A stretch of 33,194 nt of DNA from Bacteroidota bacterium (GTDB lineage Bacteria; Bacteroidota; Bacteroidia; Chitinophagales; Saprospiraceae), in assembly GCA_029567325.1 (NCBI GenBank), contig JAKQLF010000039.1:1-33194 (forward strand), given 5' to 3'. A program made the translations under genes and the position numbers. The notes below the pieces were generated by a model that worked only from the letters and a program-made list of their open reading frames with translations, was not told the DNA's origin and did no database searches. How positions within the stretch are numbered: the first letter of the stretch is position 1; each line of letters begins with the position of its first letter. Of the stretch, positions 7,928 through 16,535 are shown piece by piece.

Positions 7928-9013
7928 TTATACAATTTGGTTTTTTACTTGATCGCAATATTGGTCTATTGCTTGATTGACTGTCAAGACTTTAACATTA
8001 CGAAATTCGGTTTGCAATGCTTGTAATTCTTCATTGTATTCGTCCATAAAACCACTGCGTTTTCCAATAAAAACAGTACCTTGAAATTGATCTTTGTAGT
8101 CATTTAATACTTCTTTTATTCCTTCAATGTTTAGTAAAACTTTATCATTATTCATTCCTTCGCTTTTTACAACATGAGAAAAAGGATGATTTCCAGAATT
8201 CATTGTTGATAAAATAATAAATTTTGGGGTCACATCACCCATATTATTGGTTTGCATTGCACCACCAGAAATGGTTTTTAATGCAGAAATGGTATCTGTA
8301 ATTCTCAGAGTACGAATTACTTTTGGTAATTGTAGTAACGTTTTAGCAGCTCCTGTTTTATCTTTTATAAATGGATCATTAATTTTAATTGCTTCAAATT
8401 TAGAAGCTTCCGCACTACCTTTCTCAGTTAAGTTTTTAAATCCTGTTTTATTATATGAAGCAAATGTACCAACTTGAAATAGGTCTAAAGAAAACATCCC
8501 TTTCATCACAGCGGAATATTCCTCTTTACTAAAAGGTACACTATCACCTTCTTGACGTGCCATACTAGACCAGTTTTCAACTGCACGTGTTGAACCAACT
8601 GATATAATAACAGAGTTTTTTAAAGGAGAAATTCTTGTAACAGTAACATCTTCCTTTTCTTCTTTTCCATTTTTTAAAACCGGATTACCAATCTCGTCTC
8701 TTTTAATGTCTTTTGTGGCTTTCATATAACCAAAAACATCATCATCAGGATATAAAAATGGATTTGCTTCAGTAAAAGCAATTTTTGCATCTCTTGTAAT
8801 AGGCGATAATGCCCATGTGTGGTTTTGTTTCAAAGTTTCACGCCACCAATATCGCCAGGCTTGCCCCGATACATAAGTAAAGGCGCGACCATTTTTGAAA
8901 ATCTTTTTGGTTGCAACTGCATTATCAAAGTTGCTTGTTGTGTTCTTACCTGCATTGTTTAAAGCCACAACATCTACGTCTATTAGGATAAATCCTTGTG
9001 TTTTTAAATTCAT
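7928..9013 (-). CDS. cas7: Cascade backbone Cas7 (Cst2/DevR family)
   Basis: Cas7 polymerises along the crRNA spacer to form the Cascade backbone. The reading MNLKTQGFILIDVDVVALNN gives 361 residues. The N-terminal FILIDVDVVALNNAGKN followed by GRAFTYVSGQAWRYWWR is characteristic of the Cst2/DevR group of type I-B. I chose the ATG at 9013, one base after the cas8b stop. An alternative ATG at 9025 (MKIKMNLK) would overlap cas8b by 11 bp, and the longer ORF from 9067 is unlikely. Neighbours cas8b and cas5 confirm the role. Confidence 0.94.
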   Translation of the reverse strand: MNLKTQGFILIDVDVVALNNAGKNTTSNFDNAVATKKIFKNGRAFTYVSGQAWRYWWRETLKQNHTWALSPITRDAKIAFTEANPFLYPDDDVFGYMKATKDIKRDEIGNPVLKNGKEEKEDVTVTRISPLKNSVIISVGSTRAVENWSSMARQEGDSVPFSKEEYSAVMKGMFSLDLFQVGTFASYNKTGFKNLTEKGSAEASKFEAIKINDPFIKDKTGAAKTLLQLPKVIRTLRITDTISALKTISGGAMQTNNMGDVTPKFIILSTMNSGNHPFSHVVKSEGMNNDKVLLNIEGIKEVLNDYKDQFQGTVFIGKRSGFMDEYNEELQALQTEFRNVKVLTVNQAIDQYCDQVKNQIV

Positions 9014-9014
9014 T

Positions 9015-10439
9015 TTAATTTTCATTAATTTGGTTATCAAATACATTTTCAATAAGTTCCACTCCAACTATTTTGTTGGCTTCATGGAGTTTTTGATAGA
9101 CAGCTATGAGAACTAAATCTCTTATTTCTCTCCAGTTACTCCCATCAGGAAATAAATAATCAGCATATTCTTCAATTGTGAACAATGGTTTTTCTTTGCC
9201 TTCAATATAATTGGCTCCTAAAAATTTGAGCAAAATGAAACGCAATTCATGGCTGCTTTTTGCCCCGTTTAATCGTGTCATTGATTTTTTAATTTCATCA
9301 TCACTTCTTTTATCAACAATAAAATTTGCTAAATCTTTGATTTTTAATAATGTTCTTTTATCCATTTTTTGAATATTAATTTGATATAATTCAACAATTT
9401 TAAAATTTAATTTATGTTTTTGACTATGTTTTAGAAACACCTTATGTAAGGGCTGGCCTCTTATAAGCATTTCATAGACTTGATTTTTCCACATTCTAAA
9501 TGTTTGATAATCAATAATTTCTTTGCTGCTGGTCCATTTACTTGTAATATTATCATACGTTGCATTTTTGAATTTTGAACTGTTATAAAAATGGTAAATA
9601 AAATTCAACCATTCCGTTTTATATTTTGTATAACAATAAGTGTAAAAGCCAAATACCGTTGAAGGTAGCTCATAAAGACTTATAGTTACTTGGGAACTAA
9701 AATTAGTGAAATGAAAAAGATTGAGCGTTATTCCCTTTGTAGCACTTGTTTCTTTTTCATCATCGTAGGTAGCAATTTTGATGTTTTCAATACATTGACT
9801 TGCATAATCAAATAAAGCATTAGTTGGGTTTGAAAAGTCAGAACGCTGAATGGCTTTAGAGATACCGCTTGCGATATCTTTGAAATTATTTTCAATATTC
9901 TTGTTGATAAAAAATCGACTTACATCATCATTGTTACTTGCCAAGATTGCAACTTTGTCTCCTAATTGTTCTACACCAAGTGGCAAAAATAAAATACTTA
10001 TTAAGGCTTCTTTTGACAGTTTGATACCCGTTTCAAATCCATGATGAAAGTTTATTAATGTACCTGAACCAGACATAATATGATTGTCTCTGGTGGCATT
10101 GAAAACTTTACCAAATTTGCCCGTAATCCTACAAAAACTATCTTCTGCTTCCCTACCATCTGCTTCTTTTCCTTCCAAGAATCCTTTATAAAGAGTAATA
10201 GTTTTATTAATTCCTTTTTGCCCTTTATTAGAATTATGAGTAATAGTAGAATTTAAAAAAAATGTATGCAAGTTATTATTCCATTGCTTTATATATATAT
10301 CAGTAGCCAATTCAATAAGCTGCAATATTGATTTCTCAGGATATTTATTTATCAAATACTCAATTACTATTCCACCAGTATCTACGAATGGGTCTCCGGT
10401 TGTTTGAATCTCCCAATTATTTACTATCTCCTTTCTCAT
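9015..10439 (-). CDS. cas8b: Cascade large subunit Cas8b (Cst1-like)
   Basis: The large subunit recognises the PAM and helps recruit Cas3. The 474-residue protein starts MRKEIVNNWEIQTTGDPFVD; the GDPFVDTGG segment and overall length fit the Cas8b1/Cst1 family. A region rich in Lys and Asn around residues 60-130 (NKGQKGINK, then FGKVFNATRDN) could contact nucleic acid. The family diverges quickly, so the call rests on this N-terminal motif and on position between cas6 and cas7. It starts 34 bp after cas6 and ends next to the cas7 start. No zinc-finger cysteine cluster is evident. Confidence 0.88.
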   Translation of the reverse strand: MRKEIVNNWEIQTTGDPFVDTGGIVIEYLINKYPEKSILQLIELATDIYIKQWNNNLHTFFLNSTITHNSNKGQKGINKTITLYKGFLEGKEADGREAEDSFCRITGKFGKVFNATRDNHIMSGSGTLINFHHGFETGIKLSKEALISILFLPLGVEQLGDKVAILASNNDDVSRFFINKNIENNFKDIASGISKAIQRSDFSNPTNALFDYASQCIENIKIATYDDEKETSATKGITLNLFHFTNFSSQVTISLYELPSTVFGFYTYCYTKYKTEWLNFIYHFYNSSKFKNATYDNITSKWTSSKEIIDYQTFRMWKNQVYEMLIRGQPLHKVFLKHSQKHKLNFKIVELYQINIQKMDKRTLLKIKDLANFIVDKRSDDEIKKSMTRLNGAKSSHELRFILLKFLGANYIEGKEKPLFTIEEYADYLFPDGSNWREIRDLVLIAVYQKLHEANKIVGVELIENVFDNQINEN

Positions 10440-10473
10440 AATTTTTATTTAATTATATTGGCTCTTAGCTTAT

Positions 10474-11283
10474 TCATTTAGATTCGGATTGGATATTTAT
10501 CACCTCACCAAACCCAAATCCCATCCCACACTCTTTCCCAAAACCTCCAAGCAAGCCTACTTCTATCAGCGGTTTTGGTGCCTCCAAAATAAAGTCAAAA
10601 AGGTATCCCCTCACCCTGGTTTCTTGTTTGGTGTCCCCTTTTATCATCACTAATTTTGATTTGATTTTTTCCTGATTCATGATCTCGAGTGACATGGTGG
10701 CATTTTGCCATGCTGGATCAAAATCCTGCCCGGTAGCACTATATTTGTCCAGTAAGTTTCTGAAGAATAAGGCTTCGTATCCCTCATCCATTGGATGTGC
10801 ATACTGGTCCATTCCCCTATCGTCCTTTGTGGATAAAACAAGTGGGCTCATCATTTTTATTTTGACACTTTCTTTGTCAACTTCAACTCTTTTTGTGGAA
10901 ACCATATTCACATCAAATTCAGCCATGGAATTAAATCCATTTTTGAGCGATAACTTTTGATTGATGAACAATCCTTTCACAAAATTTTCAACCGCATCAT
11001 CGGCCAAAAAACGGAGTTTCATGGACAAGATTTCACCTTTTACAGCAATGGTTGCATTGTGTTTATTGATCTGAAAATCTTGCAAATGCAGATTGGAAAA
11101 ACAAAAAAGTTTGAAAAACTTGCCTGCTTTATCGGAGGCATATCCTTGGTCGTGAAGAAAGGTAGCATATTGTGAATCACCTTCCTTCATAATTCCGTAA
11201 AGCCAACTGCTAAGGTAGTATTGATAGTCTATTGGGATGGTTGTCAATGGCTTTTGGTTTAAGAAGTTGATTTTCAATTCCAT
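10474..11283 (-). CDS. cas6: crRNA-processing endoribonuclease Cas6
   Basis: Cas6 cuts the pre-crRNA within each repeat to leave the 8-nt 5' handle. The 269-residue protein shows the family pattern: an N-terminal RAMP domain with YYLSSWLYGIM, then FLHDQGY in which His44 is the likely catalytic histidine, and a C-terminal glycine-rich loop in LGGFGKECGMGFGFGEV. The length is typical. It is the first gene of the cas operon, with a good Bacteroidota promoter at 11308-11337. The repeat lacks a strong hairpin, so this Cas6 probably binds a mostly unstructured repeat; that is inference. Confidence 0.93.
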   Translation of the reverse strand: MELKINFLNQKPLTTIPIDYQYYLSSWLYGIMKEGDSQYATFLHDQGYASDKAGKFFKLFCFSNLHLQDFQINKHNATIAVKGEILSMKLRFLADDAVENFVKGLFINQKLSLKNGFNSMAEFDVNMVSTKRVEVDKESVKIKMMSPLVLSTKDDRGMDQYAHPMDEGYEALFFRNLLDKYSATGQDFDPAWQNATMSLEIMNQEKIKSKLVMIKGDTKQETRVRGYLFDFILEAPKPLIEVGLLGGFGKECGMGFGFGEVINIQSESK

Positions 11284-11307
11284 TTGGGTGCGATTTTAAT
11301 TAAGATA

Positions 11308-11337
11308 TAAATATAATACTTTACCATAATCTTCAAA
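11308..11337 (-). promoter_or_regulatory. Promoter of the cas operon
   Basis: On the minus strand a TTTG (-33) at 11334-11337 is followed after 18 bp by TATATTTA (-7) at 11308-11315, seven of eight matches to the Bacteroidota pattern TAnnTTTG. It ends 24 bp before the cas6 ATG and is the only good candidate upstream. Confidence 0.5.
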
Positions 11338-11403
11338 GTAAAGGCTTAAATTTTTTTATATCCTCTAGTACATGGATTCCCATAAATTCAATGATTTAGT
11401 TTT

Positions 11404-11435
11404 TTTGAAAGTAAAGTGAAAATTTTATACATTTG
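11404..11435 (+). promoter_or_regulatory. Promoter of the small ORF diverging from cas6
   Basis: A TTTG at 11404-11407 and a perfect TAnnTTTG element (TACATTTG) at 11428-11435 are 20 bp apart, matching the Bacteroidota vegetative promoter. The ATG of the 50-codon ORF follows 18 bp later. Transcription would diverge from the cas promoter, about 65 bp away. Confidence 0.5.
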
Positions 11436-11453
11436 ATGTAAAGTATATCAACC

Positions 11454-11606
11454 ATGCCAGCTACTAAAACCTCTCCTCCACAAAACCCTTTTGCAACAGA
11501 AAAAAGAGATTTATTGTGGAAAGAGATCATTAATTCTTCACCCAAAAAAGTTGATAAAGCGGCAATCCTTAAGGATATTTCTGATCGCAAAAAAGGAAAA
11601 CGGTAG
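11454..11606 (+). CDS. Small hypothetical protein divergent from cas operon
   Basis: A 50-residue ORF starts MPATKTSPPQNPFATEKRDL and ends DISDRKKGKR. It is strongly charged, with about a quarter Lys or Arg, no membrane segment and one predicted amphipathic helical stretch (LLWKEIINSS, then VDKAAILKDI). A consensus promoter lies just upstream and an A-rich stretch (GTAAAG) precedes the ATG, which argues for real expression. I recognise no family. It could be a small DNA-binding or regulatory protein of the cas locus, or a truncated remnant, since repeat DNA begins right after the stop. Confidence 0.45.
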   Translation: MPATKTSPPQNPFATEKRDLLWKEIINSSPKKVDKAAILKDISDRKKGKR

Positions 11607-11615
11607 CCTATATTC

Positions 11616-12283
11616 CAATAAATTCAATGAGTTCAATCCCTTGCAGAAGCAGGGACAGGTAGATTTTCAATTTCTTGCAAGGGCAATTTGGCAAGACTGC
11701 AATGGGCAATATAGCAATAGGCAATTAGGCAATGCCTTGCAGTTAGCATGGAAAGGTGGAATTACAATAAATTCAATGAGTTCAATAAATCAATGAGTTC
11801 AATCCCTTGGAGAAGCAGGGACAGGTAGATTTTCAATTTCGTGCAAGGGCAATTTGGCAAGACTGCAATGGGCAATATAGCAATGGGCAATAAGGCAATA
11901 TGGCAATACAGCAATCCCTTGCAGTAAGCAGGGACACATGGGCAATATGGAAATATAGCAATTCGGACAATATAGCAATTTCGCAATTCAGCAATTCAGC
12001 AATTTGACAATGCTTTTGGCCTGTCCCTGCTTTTGCAAAGGGCGCAGTTTGGCAATCCATAGCAATAACTAGGGACAATTAGATGCGAGCAATTCAGCAA
12101 TTCAGCAGTTCAGCAATTTGGCAATGCCTTTGGCCTGTCCCTGCTTTTGCAAGGGGCGCAATTTGGCAATCCATAGCAATAACTAGGGACAATTAGCTGC
12201 GAGTAATTTCGCAATGCAGCAATTCAGCAATTTGACAATGCCTTTGGCCTGTCCCTGCTTTTGCAAGGGGCGCAATTTGGCAA
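11616..12283. repeat. Tandem and inverted intergenic repeat block, 114-bp period
   Basis: A first unit (AATTCAATGAGTTCAATCCC, then GCAGGGACAGGTAGATTTTC, then GGCAAGACTGCAATGGGC) occurs at about 11616-11718 and again at about 11765-11885. A second unit contains TTTGGCCTGTCCCTGC and is repeated with exact spacing: its GGCCTG lies at 12018, 12132 and 12246, a 114-bp period. The 19-bp stretch 11641-11659 is the inverted complement of 12020-12038 with one mismatch. Words such as AGCAATTC and GGCAAT fill the space between. The block has no credible coding frame. Confidence 0.9.
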
Positions 12284-12318
12284 CAACATGTCAACTTTAT
12301 GAACTTTCAACTCAGTAC

Positions 12319-12338
12319 AGACACAGGGCCCTGCGTCT
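12319..12338. repeat. 20-bp palindrome, dispersed family copy
   Basis: AGACACAGGG joined to CCCTGCGTCT forms a 10-bp-arm palindrome with one mismatch. It is related to three copies near 27.8 kb (27823, 27869 and 27915), with the same flanks GTACAG on the left and CTGC on the right. Confidence 0.75.
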
Positions 12339-12382
12339 CTGCATAATTTATAATTTCGCTTTCAACTTTATGAATTCGTCCC

Positions 12383-12417
12383 ACCATTAACCATTAACCA
12401 TTAACCATTAATCATTA
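12383..12417. repeat. Heptamer minisatellite, ACCATTA x5
   Basis: Five tandem 7-bp units: four exact ACCATTA and one ATCATTA. The tract lies between the repeat block and the 3' end of the lipoprotein gene at 12464. It is one of several 7-bp-period tracts in the window. Confidence 0.9.
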
Positions 12418-12463
12418 TTCACATCCTGGTTTAGACAAAGGCATGCTCGTACTATAAGTAATG

Positions 12464-12886
12464 TTATTTTTGTCCTTGGAATTTCGTTCCAGAATCATCC
12501 AAGTCACCAAAGCCTTCAAAAAGCTTATTGTCAGTGACCATAAATGCTATTTCCCGGGTGCTTTCCATTCCTTCAGACATGAATGTATAGGTGCCGATCA
12601 ACTTATCATCAGCCAAACTTCCAACAAAAGTTCCAACGTTTTTGTCCTTTTCCTTAAGTGCATAAGTAAGGTCGGCCTTCACCTCTGGATTCAATTCGTT
12701 TATGGACATTTTTATTTCATTGCCGTCTGCCTTATATCCGTAACAACCCAACTCCAATATGGGATTCACGCTGATAGTAGTATCTTGCTCAATTTGCATA
12801 ACTTCCATGGAAGCATTACTTTCTTCTTTAGATTTACAAGAAATAAAAATAAGGAAGGCAAACAAGATCATTGATGTTATTTTCAT
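12464..12886 (-). CDS. Putative lipoprotein, unknown function
   Basis: A 140-residue product with a lipoprotein signal peptide: MKITSMILFAFLIFISCKSK, with the lipobox FISC giving Cys17 as the lipidation site. The mature part is acidic, with an extended N-terminal linker (KEESNASMEVMQIEQD) and a compact domain rich in beta-prone segments (GTFVGSLADDKLIGTYTF, then TREIAFMVTDNKLFEGFG). That pattern resembles small Bacteroidota lipoproteins with lipocalin-like beta sheets, but I cannot name a family. It stands alone, with repeats downstream and a 329-bp gap upstream. Confidence 0.75.
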   Translation of the reverse strand: MKITSMILFAFLIFISCKSKEESNASMEVMQIEQDTTISVNPILELGCYGYKADGNEIKMSINELNPEVKADLTYALKEKDKNVGTFVGSLADDKLIGTYTFMSEGMESTREIAFMVTDNKLFEGFGDLDDSGTKFQGQK

Positions 12887-13215
12887 AATAGTAAATATTT
12901 ATTTGTACAGTTTAATTTTTAACGATTGACTTGATTCGCAAGTTCATTAATCGCTTATAGAACTTTCAAACTTTATGAAAATATAATTTTTTTCATTTAT
13001 ATTAAAACTACCTTTAACTACTTTTTAGTTATATGTATCTAATATTTTTTTTATGAATGTCTAAATTAGTTGTTTCATGGTCTTCAAAAGAAATACCACT
13101 TCTATGGCTCAAATCCCTTCTCCAATCTGTAAATAACTAATCAGCATGCGCCGCTGCGGTTTAATTGGCTGGATAACCTGCTAACACTACGATTATAACA
13201 TTTAAAATACTGTTC
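12887..13215. other. Gene-free gap with GC-rich hairpin
   Basis: No credible ORF is seen. The left two thirds are AT-rich. Near the right end there is a small GC-rich hairpin (CCGC, T, GCGG around 13151-13159) and the sequence CTGCTAACACTACG, whose CTAACAC (13181-13187) is the inverse of GTGTTAG at 13632-13638 on the other side of the next gene. Confidence 0.5.
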
Positions 13216-13566
13216 TTAGTCTTGTTCTTTAAGTTTAATTAAATCAAAAACATACCTATTCAATAACTTTTTTTCTAATAAAACTCCGTTAATAGTTGAC
13301 TTATCTTCATATTTTAAGATTTCAATTTTATTTCCTTCATCTAAGTATTCGAACACATCATTATCATGGTAATTACAAACAAATTCTCTAAAGCTGATAC
13401 TGTCTGTTAAATATAAACTATAAACATCACCACCAACGCCATAGCTATCGATTTTAAAATGATCACAATAATATCCTGTTTTAACTACATCAGACCTTAA
13501 ATACCTAGGCTTTATTTTGCTTTGACATGATATACCAAAAATAATTAAGAAAAATATTACTCTCAT
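13216..13566 (-). CDS. Small putative lipoprotein, unknown function
   Basis: A 116-residue product with the short lipoprotein signal MRVIFFLIIFGISCQSK, with Cys14 in the lipobox GISC. The mature part has mixed charge (YYCDHFKIDSYGVGGDVYSL, then a Lys/Glu-rich end). I recognise no domain. Such orphan lipoproteins in Bacteroidota are sometimes immunity or cassette genes, and the inverted CTAACAC/GTGTTAG pair flanking it would fit a cassette, but this is weak. It has no operon partners: 214 bp separate it from the next gene upstream. Confidence 0.7.
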   Translation of the reverse strand: MRVIFFLIIFGISCQSKIKPRYLRSDVVKTGYYCDHFKIDSYGVGGDVYSLYLTDSISFREFVCNYHDNDVFEYLDEGNKIEILKYEDKSTINGVLLEKKLLNRYVFDLIKLKEQD

Positions 13567-13780
13567 TTTTGTTTAGCTTGATCCATTGCCAAGGTATTAA
13601 AATAAAAATCCCTCTGATGGTTCTCTGTAAGGTGTTAGAGCGAAAAAAATTAGTCAAAAAATTTCTTTGTTTATTTTATGTGCTGCCTCAGTGATTTTCG
13701 ATTTCTACAGCATTTCCTTCCATTTCATTATAATTAAATAAAAAGTGGTTTTTAAGATTTGATTACAAACAAAAGCTACT

Positions 13781-14266
13781 TTATTCTATTGGCTTTAAAT
13801 TTTCTCCATAAAGCCCAATTAACAAGCTATTGCCCTTACCGTCAACTTTGATACCACCATATTTCGCTTCTGCATATTTCTCAGCAGTGCCTTCTTGGAA
13901 AAAATAGGATTCTGCACCAATATTCATGTTCCATGCAGAATTATGATAAGCGATGAGCCATTCGCCATCATTGAGCGGAGTTTTCTCTGGCTGTATTCTC
14001 AAACGCTGGGCAACTCCCAAAGAGTCCAGTTTTACCACACAATAGCCTCTTTTACTGATGCTGTCTACGGCAACTCCTGTTGAAATCGCATAATTCAAAC
14101 TCATATAATCACCTTGCATCAAGGATCTGGGATCAACTGGAGCCAATTCCAATAACAGTAATTTTCCTTCTTCCAGCATTTTTTCTTTTTTGAAAATCGA
14201 AGTATTGAAATAAATCAATAGTACCAAAAGATTGGCTAAGATGATGGGCCATTTATATTTTTTCAT
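13781..14266 (-). CDS. GDYXXLXY domain membrane-anchored protein
   Basis: This 161-residue protein has an N-terminal membrane anchor (WPIILANLLVLLIYFNTSIF) and then LLLELAPVDPRSLMQGDYMSLNY, the signature GDYxxLxY of its family (PF14345). The rest is probably a periplasmic beta domain. Family members usually follow DUF2157 and DUF4401 membrane proteins, as here, and their function is unknown. Its ATG lies 14 bp inside the end of the DUF4401 gene, so the three are translationally linked. It is the last gene of the operon. Confidence 0.88.
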   Translation of the reverse strand: MKKYKWPIILANLLVLLIYFNTSIFKKEKMLEEGKLLLLELAPVDPRSLMQGDYMSLNYAISTGVAVDSISKRGYCVVKLDSLGVAQRLRIQPEKTPLNDGEWLIAYHNSAWNMNIGAESYFFQEGTAEKYAEAKYGGIKVDGKGNSLLIGLYGENLKPIE

Positions 14267-15329
14267 TTCCTTTCAGCATGTAATTGGTGAATAAATAAAA
14301 TGCAATAAAGACGATGCCAGAGAAAAACAAGAGCAACGATTTGGTCAATAAACTCAGGTTTAAATCATAGTAGTATTGAGAAATAAAATAGAGTAATCCA
14401 ATGATGGTAATACCAAATCCTGTTTTATAATTGACTAAAAAACACAAGAGCATGACCAAAATACTACCTGAAATAGCAGGTGAATAAAAAGTAATGATGA
14501 TGGTCAAACTACTGAGTGCGTATACATATAGTTTAGTTTTTTGGCTTTGAACTTCGAGCACAATGCAAATTTCCCTGACCACATAAATCAGCGCTGCAGC
14601 ATTCACGATGGACGACAGCCATATAAAATTGAATTGAATGCCTATAATTCCGCGAGCTCCGATGAATATCAATCCAGAAAATAACGCAATTATCAATCCT
14701 ATTCTGATGGGATTGTATAAGGTGTTTAATTTGGGGTGTAAGCTGATGATTTTGGACTCATTCAAACACCAATAACAAAGTAAAAAAGTATACAATGCGA
14801 GGTAGATATGTACTAAGTTGAAATTATCAAAGGTCATCAGTATAGTGATAAATGCAATACTAATGGCTGCAAACGACAAAAAGGACAACATATAACTTTT
14901 GGTTGAGTACATGGTAAGGACACTGATCAGCATCACAATCAAAGAAAGAACAACTTCTCCAAGTCCCATTTCTGACAAACCAAAAACAAGTAATGCCAAA
15001 CCAGCTGCGAAAATCGAAATGCTGATCGTGTCAAGTAAAAGATGATCTGTTTTTAAATTGATGAAAATAGCACCGCCGATAAATAAAATTCCCAGAATCA
15101 CCATACTTATTTTGGAGTCATAAATACCAGTGATTGCCAGAAATCCTAGGAAGGTAAGTGTTGCTAAAAAGCCTCCAATGATAGAAAGAATTTTGATAGA
15201 CAAGCTAGATTGATTGGACGCACGATGTTCCTTTTCTGCTAGCATCGCAGACTCCTCATATTGAAAATTAGATCCTTCAGTCAAAGCAATTTGCGATAAT
15301 ATCTCCGACAATTTTATTTCATTATCCAT
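14253..15329 (-). CDS. DUF4401 multi-pass membrane protein
   Basis: I place the start at the ATG giving MDNEIKLSEILSQIALTEGS (358 residues); it overlaps the DUF2157 stop by 8 bp. A start 24 bp further up at 15353 is possible. After a soluble N-terminal stretch of about 50 residues there are roughly ten hydrophobic segments, for example ILSIIGGFLATLTFLGFLAI and LSFAAISIAFITILM. This architecture and the neighbours DUF2157 and GDYXXLXY fit DUF4401. The protein should sit in the inner membrane; its function is unknown. Confidence 0.85.
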   Translation of the reverse strand: MDNEIKLSEILSQIALTEGSNFQYEESAMLAEKEHRASNQSSLSIKILSIIGGFLATLTFLGFLAITGIYDSKISMVILGILFIGGAIFINLKTDHLLLDTISISIFAAGLALLVFGLSEMGLGEVVLSLIVMLISVLTMYSTKSYMLSFLSFAAISIAFITILMTFDNFNLVHIYLALYTFLLCYWCLNESKIISLHPKLNTLYNPIRIGLIIALFSGLIFIGARGIIGIQFNFIWLSSIVNAAALIYVVREICIVLEVQSQKTKLYVYALSSLTIIITFYSPAISGSILVMLLCFLVNYKTGFGITIIGLLYFISQYYYDLNLSLLTKSLLLFFSGIVFIAFYLFTNYMLKGNEKI

Positions 15330-16272
15330 TTTTCCACTTTTTTTGAAGGTCAATTAAATTTTTAATTACCAGAGTCACACTGCCTATCACAAATAAAGTA
15401 ATTACAAAAAACATGATGGCATCATAAGAGACCTTTATTAATAATGCAGCAATAATAATGATGATGCTGAGTGGTATTATGGCAAAGTAAATCGTCTTGT
15501 GGTTTTCCCAGCCATATTTAATTCCCAGTCCGTATAAGACTAATGTGATGATGATCAACCCTAAAAAGCTCACCTCATAAGTATTGAAAATCCCATTGAC
15601 AATGCCCAATGTTGCAAAAGATACAGCCGATATAGCGAGCAGATTGATAAACCATTCAGGAGTTTTGACCTCAGGATCTTTTGGCCTCAGCAAGAAATAA
15701 GCGAGGCATAAAGAATTGATGACAAACTGTAATGCCATTACGAAAATGTCGGACCAGTGATCGGCTACTTGCTCTGCGTACAGGAAAATGGTGGTGTTGA
15801 TCAGCAAGATAAAAAGCACCCATAAGACCGCATAATTGGCCATCACTGCCCAAATGACCGTAAATATTGTCCAACCTAGAAAAAAATCGTAAGCATTTGC
15901 TCCGGTTTGGTAGATTTGTCCATAGACTGCAAATAAAACCCCAATTAAAATCGCCGACCCAGTAAGTAAAATGTCCTTGATGTCTTTTGACAATTTAGAA
16001 AATACAGCGGTCAGGGTCGCTGCGATCAATAGACCTTGCACCAAACCCAATTTCGCAAACTTATGCAGGTCTGCCCAGTTGTAAGCAAAGAAAAATAGGA
16101 TACCAGAAACGGTAAATCCAACGCCCAAGCTGATGAAAAACAATTTCAGGAATTTTACCCATGCCGTCCGATCATTGTATACATGGTCTTTGAGTAATTT
16201 TTTGGTTGTGGAAGCGGGCAAATTACTATGCCGACTGATGAGGTGAATGTCGTCTCTTTCTATTTGGGCCAT
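15322..16272 (-). CDS. DUF2157 multi-pass membrane protein
   Basis: A 316-residue protein with a soluble N-terminal part (MAQIERDDIHLISRHSNLPA) followed by about eight to nine hydrophobic segments, beginning with KLFFISLGVGFTVSGILFFF. The pattern, with a short cytosolic head and then GILFFFAYNWADL, is characteristic of DUF2157. It is the first gene of a three-gene overlapping operon. The function is unknown; tight gene overlap suggests that the three products form one inner-membrane complex, which is inference. Confidence 0.87.
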   Translation of the reverse strand: MAQIERDDIHLISRHSNLPASTTKKLLKDHVYNDRTAWVKFLKLFFISLGVGFTVSGILFFFAYNWADLHKFAKLGLVQGLLIAATLTAVFSKLSKDIKDILLTGSAILIGVLFAVYGQIYQTGANAYDFFLGWTIFTVIWAVMANYAVLWVLFILLINTTIFLYAEQVADHWSDIFVMALQFVINSLCLAYFLLRPKDPEVKTPEWFINLLAISAVSFATLGIVNGIFNTYEVSFLGLIIITLVLYGLGIKYGWENHKTIYFAIIPLSIIIIIAALLIKVSYDAIMFFVITLFVIGSVTLVIKNLIDLQKKWKNG

Positions 16273-16393
16273 TGCGGTAAAGTTGGTGAAACGGGAAAAT
16301 TATTTTCTAAAAGTCGTAAATCGAATAAAATTAATCCATTGTACCGTTTAATGAAAATTATGAAGTGATATTTTGATAATAGTTCGGAAGAAA

Positions 16394-16418
16394 AAAGACG
16401 AAAGACGAGAGACGAAAG
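16394..16418. repeat. Heptamer minisatellite, AAAGACG type
   Basis: AAAGACG, AAAGACG, AGAGACG and a partial AAAG follow in exact 7-bp register in the gap between the PD40 gene and the DUF2157 gene. Confidence 0.8.
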
Positions 16419-16535
16419 TAAATTGTCATCATAAGCACTTAAGAGAATTTGTGCCAATGAGCTTTCTAAACAATACAGGCAATTTGAAATCAAAGATTGG
16501 TGTAAGGTGTTGAATATGTTAGAACCCAGAAAGGT

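Noticed and set aside
11491-11796. 101-codon plus-strand ORF
   Set aside because: It overlaps the better 50-codon frame in another phase and most of it is repeat sequence.
12461-12874. 137-codon plus-strand ORF
   Set aside because: Antisense shadow of the lipoprotein gene, which has a proper signal peptide.
16260-16493. 77-codon minus-strand ORF upstream of DUF2157
   Set aside because: Crosses the heptamer tract, has no recognisable domain and overlaps the true start of the DUF2157 gene.
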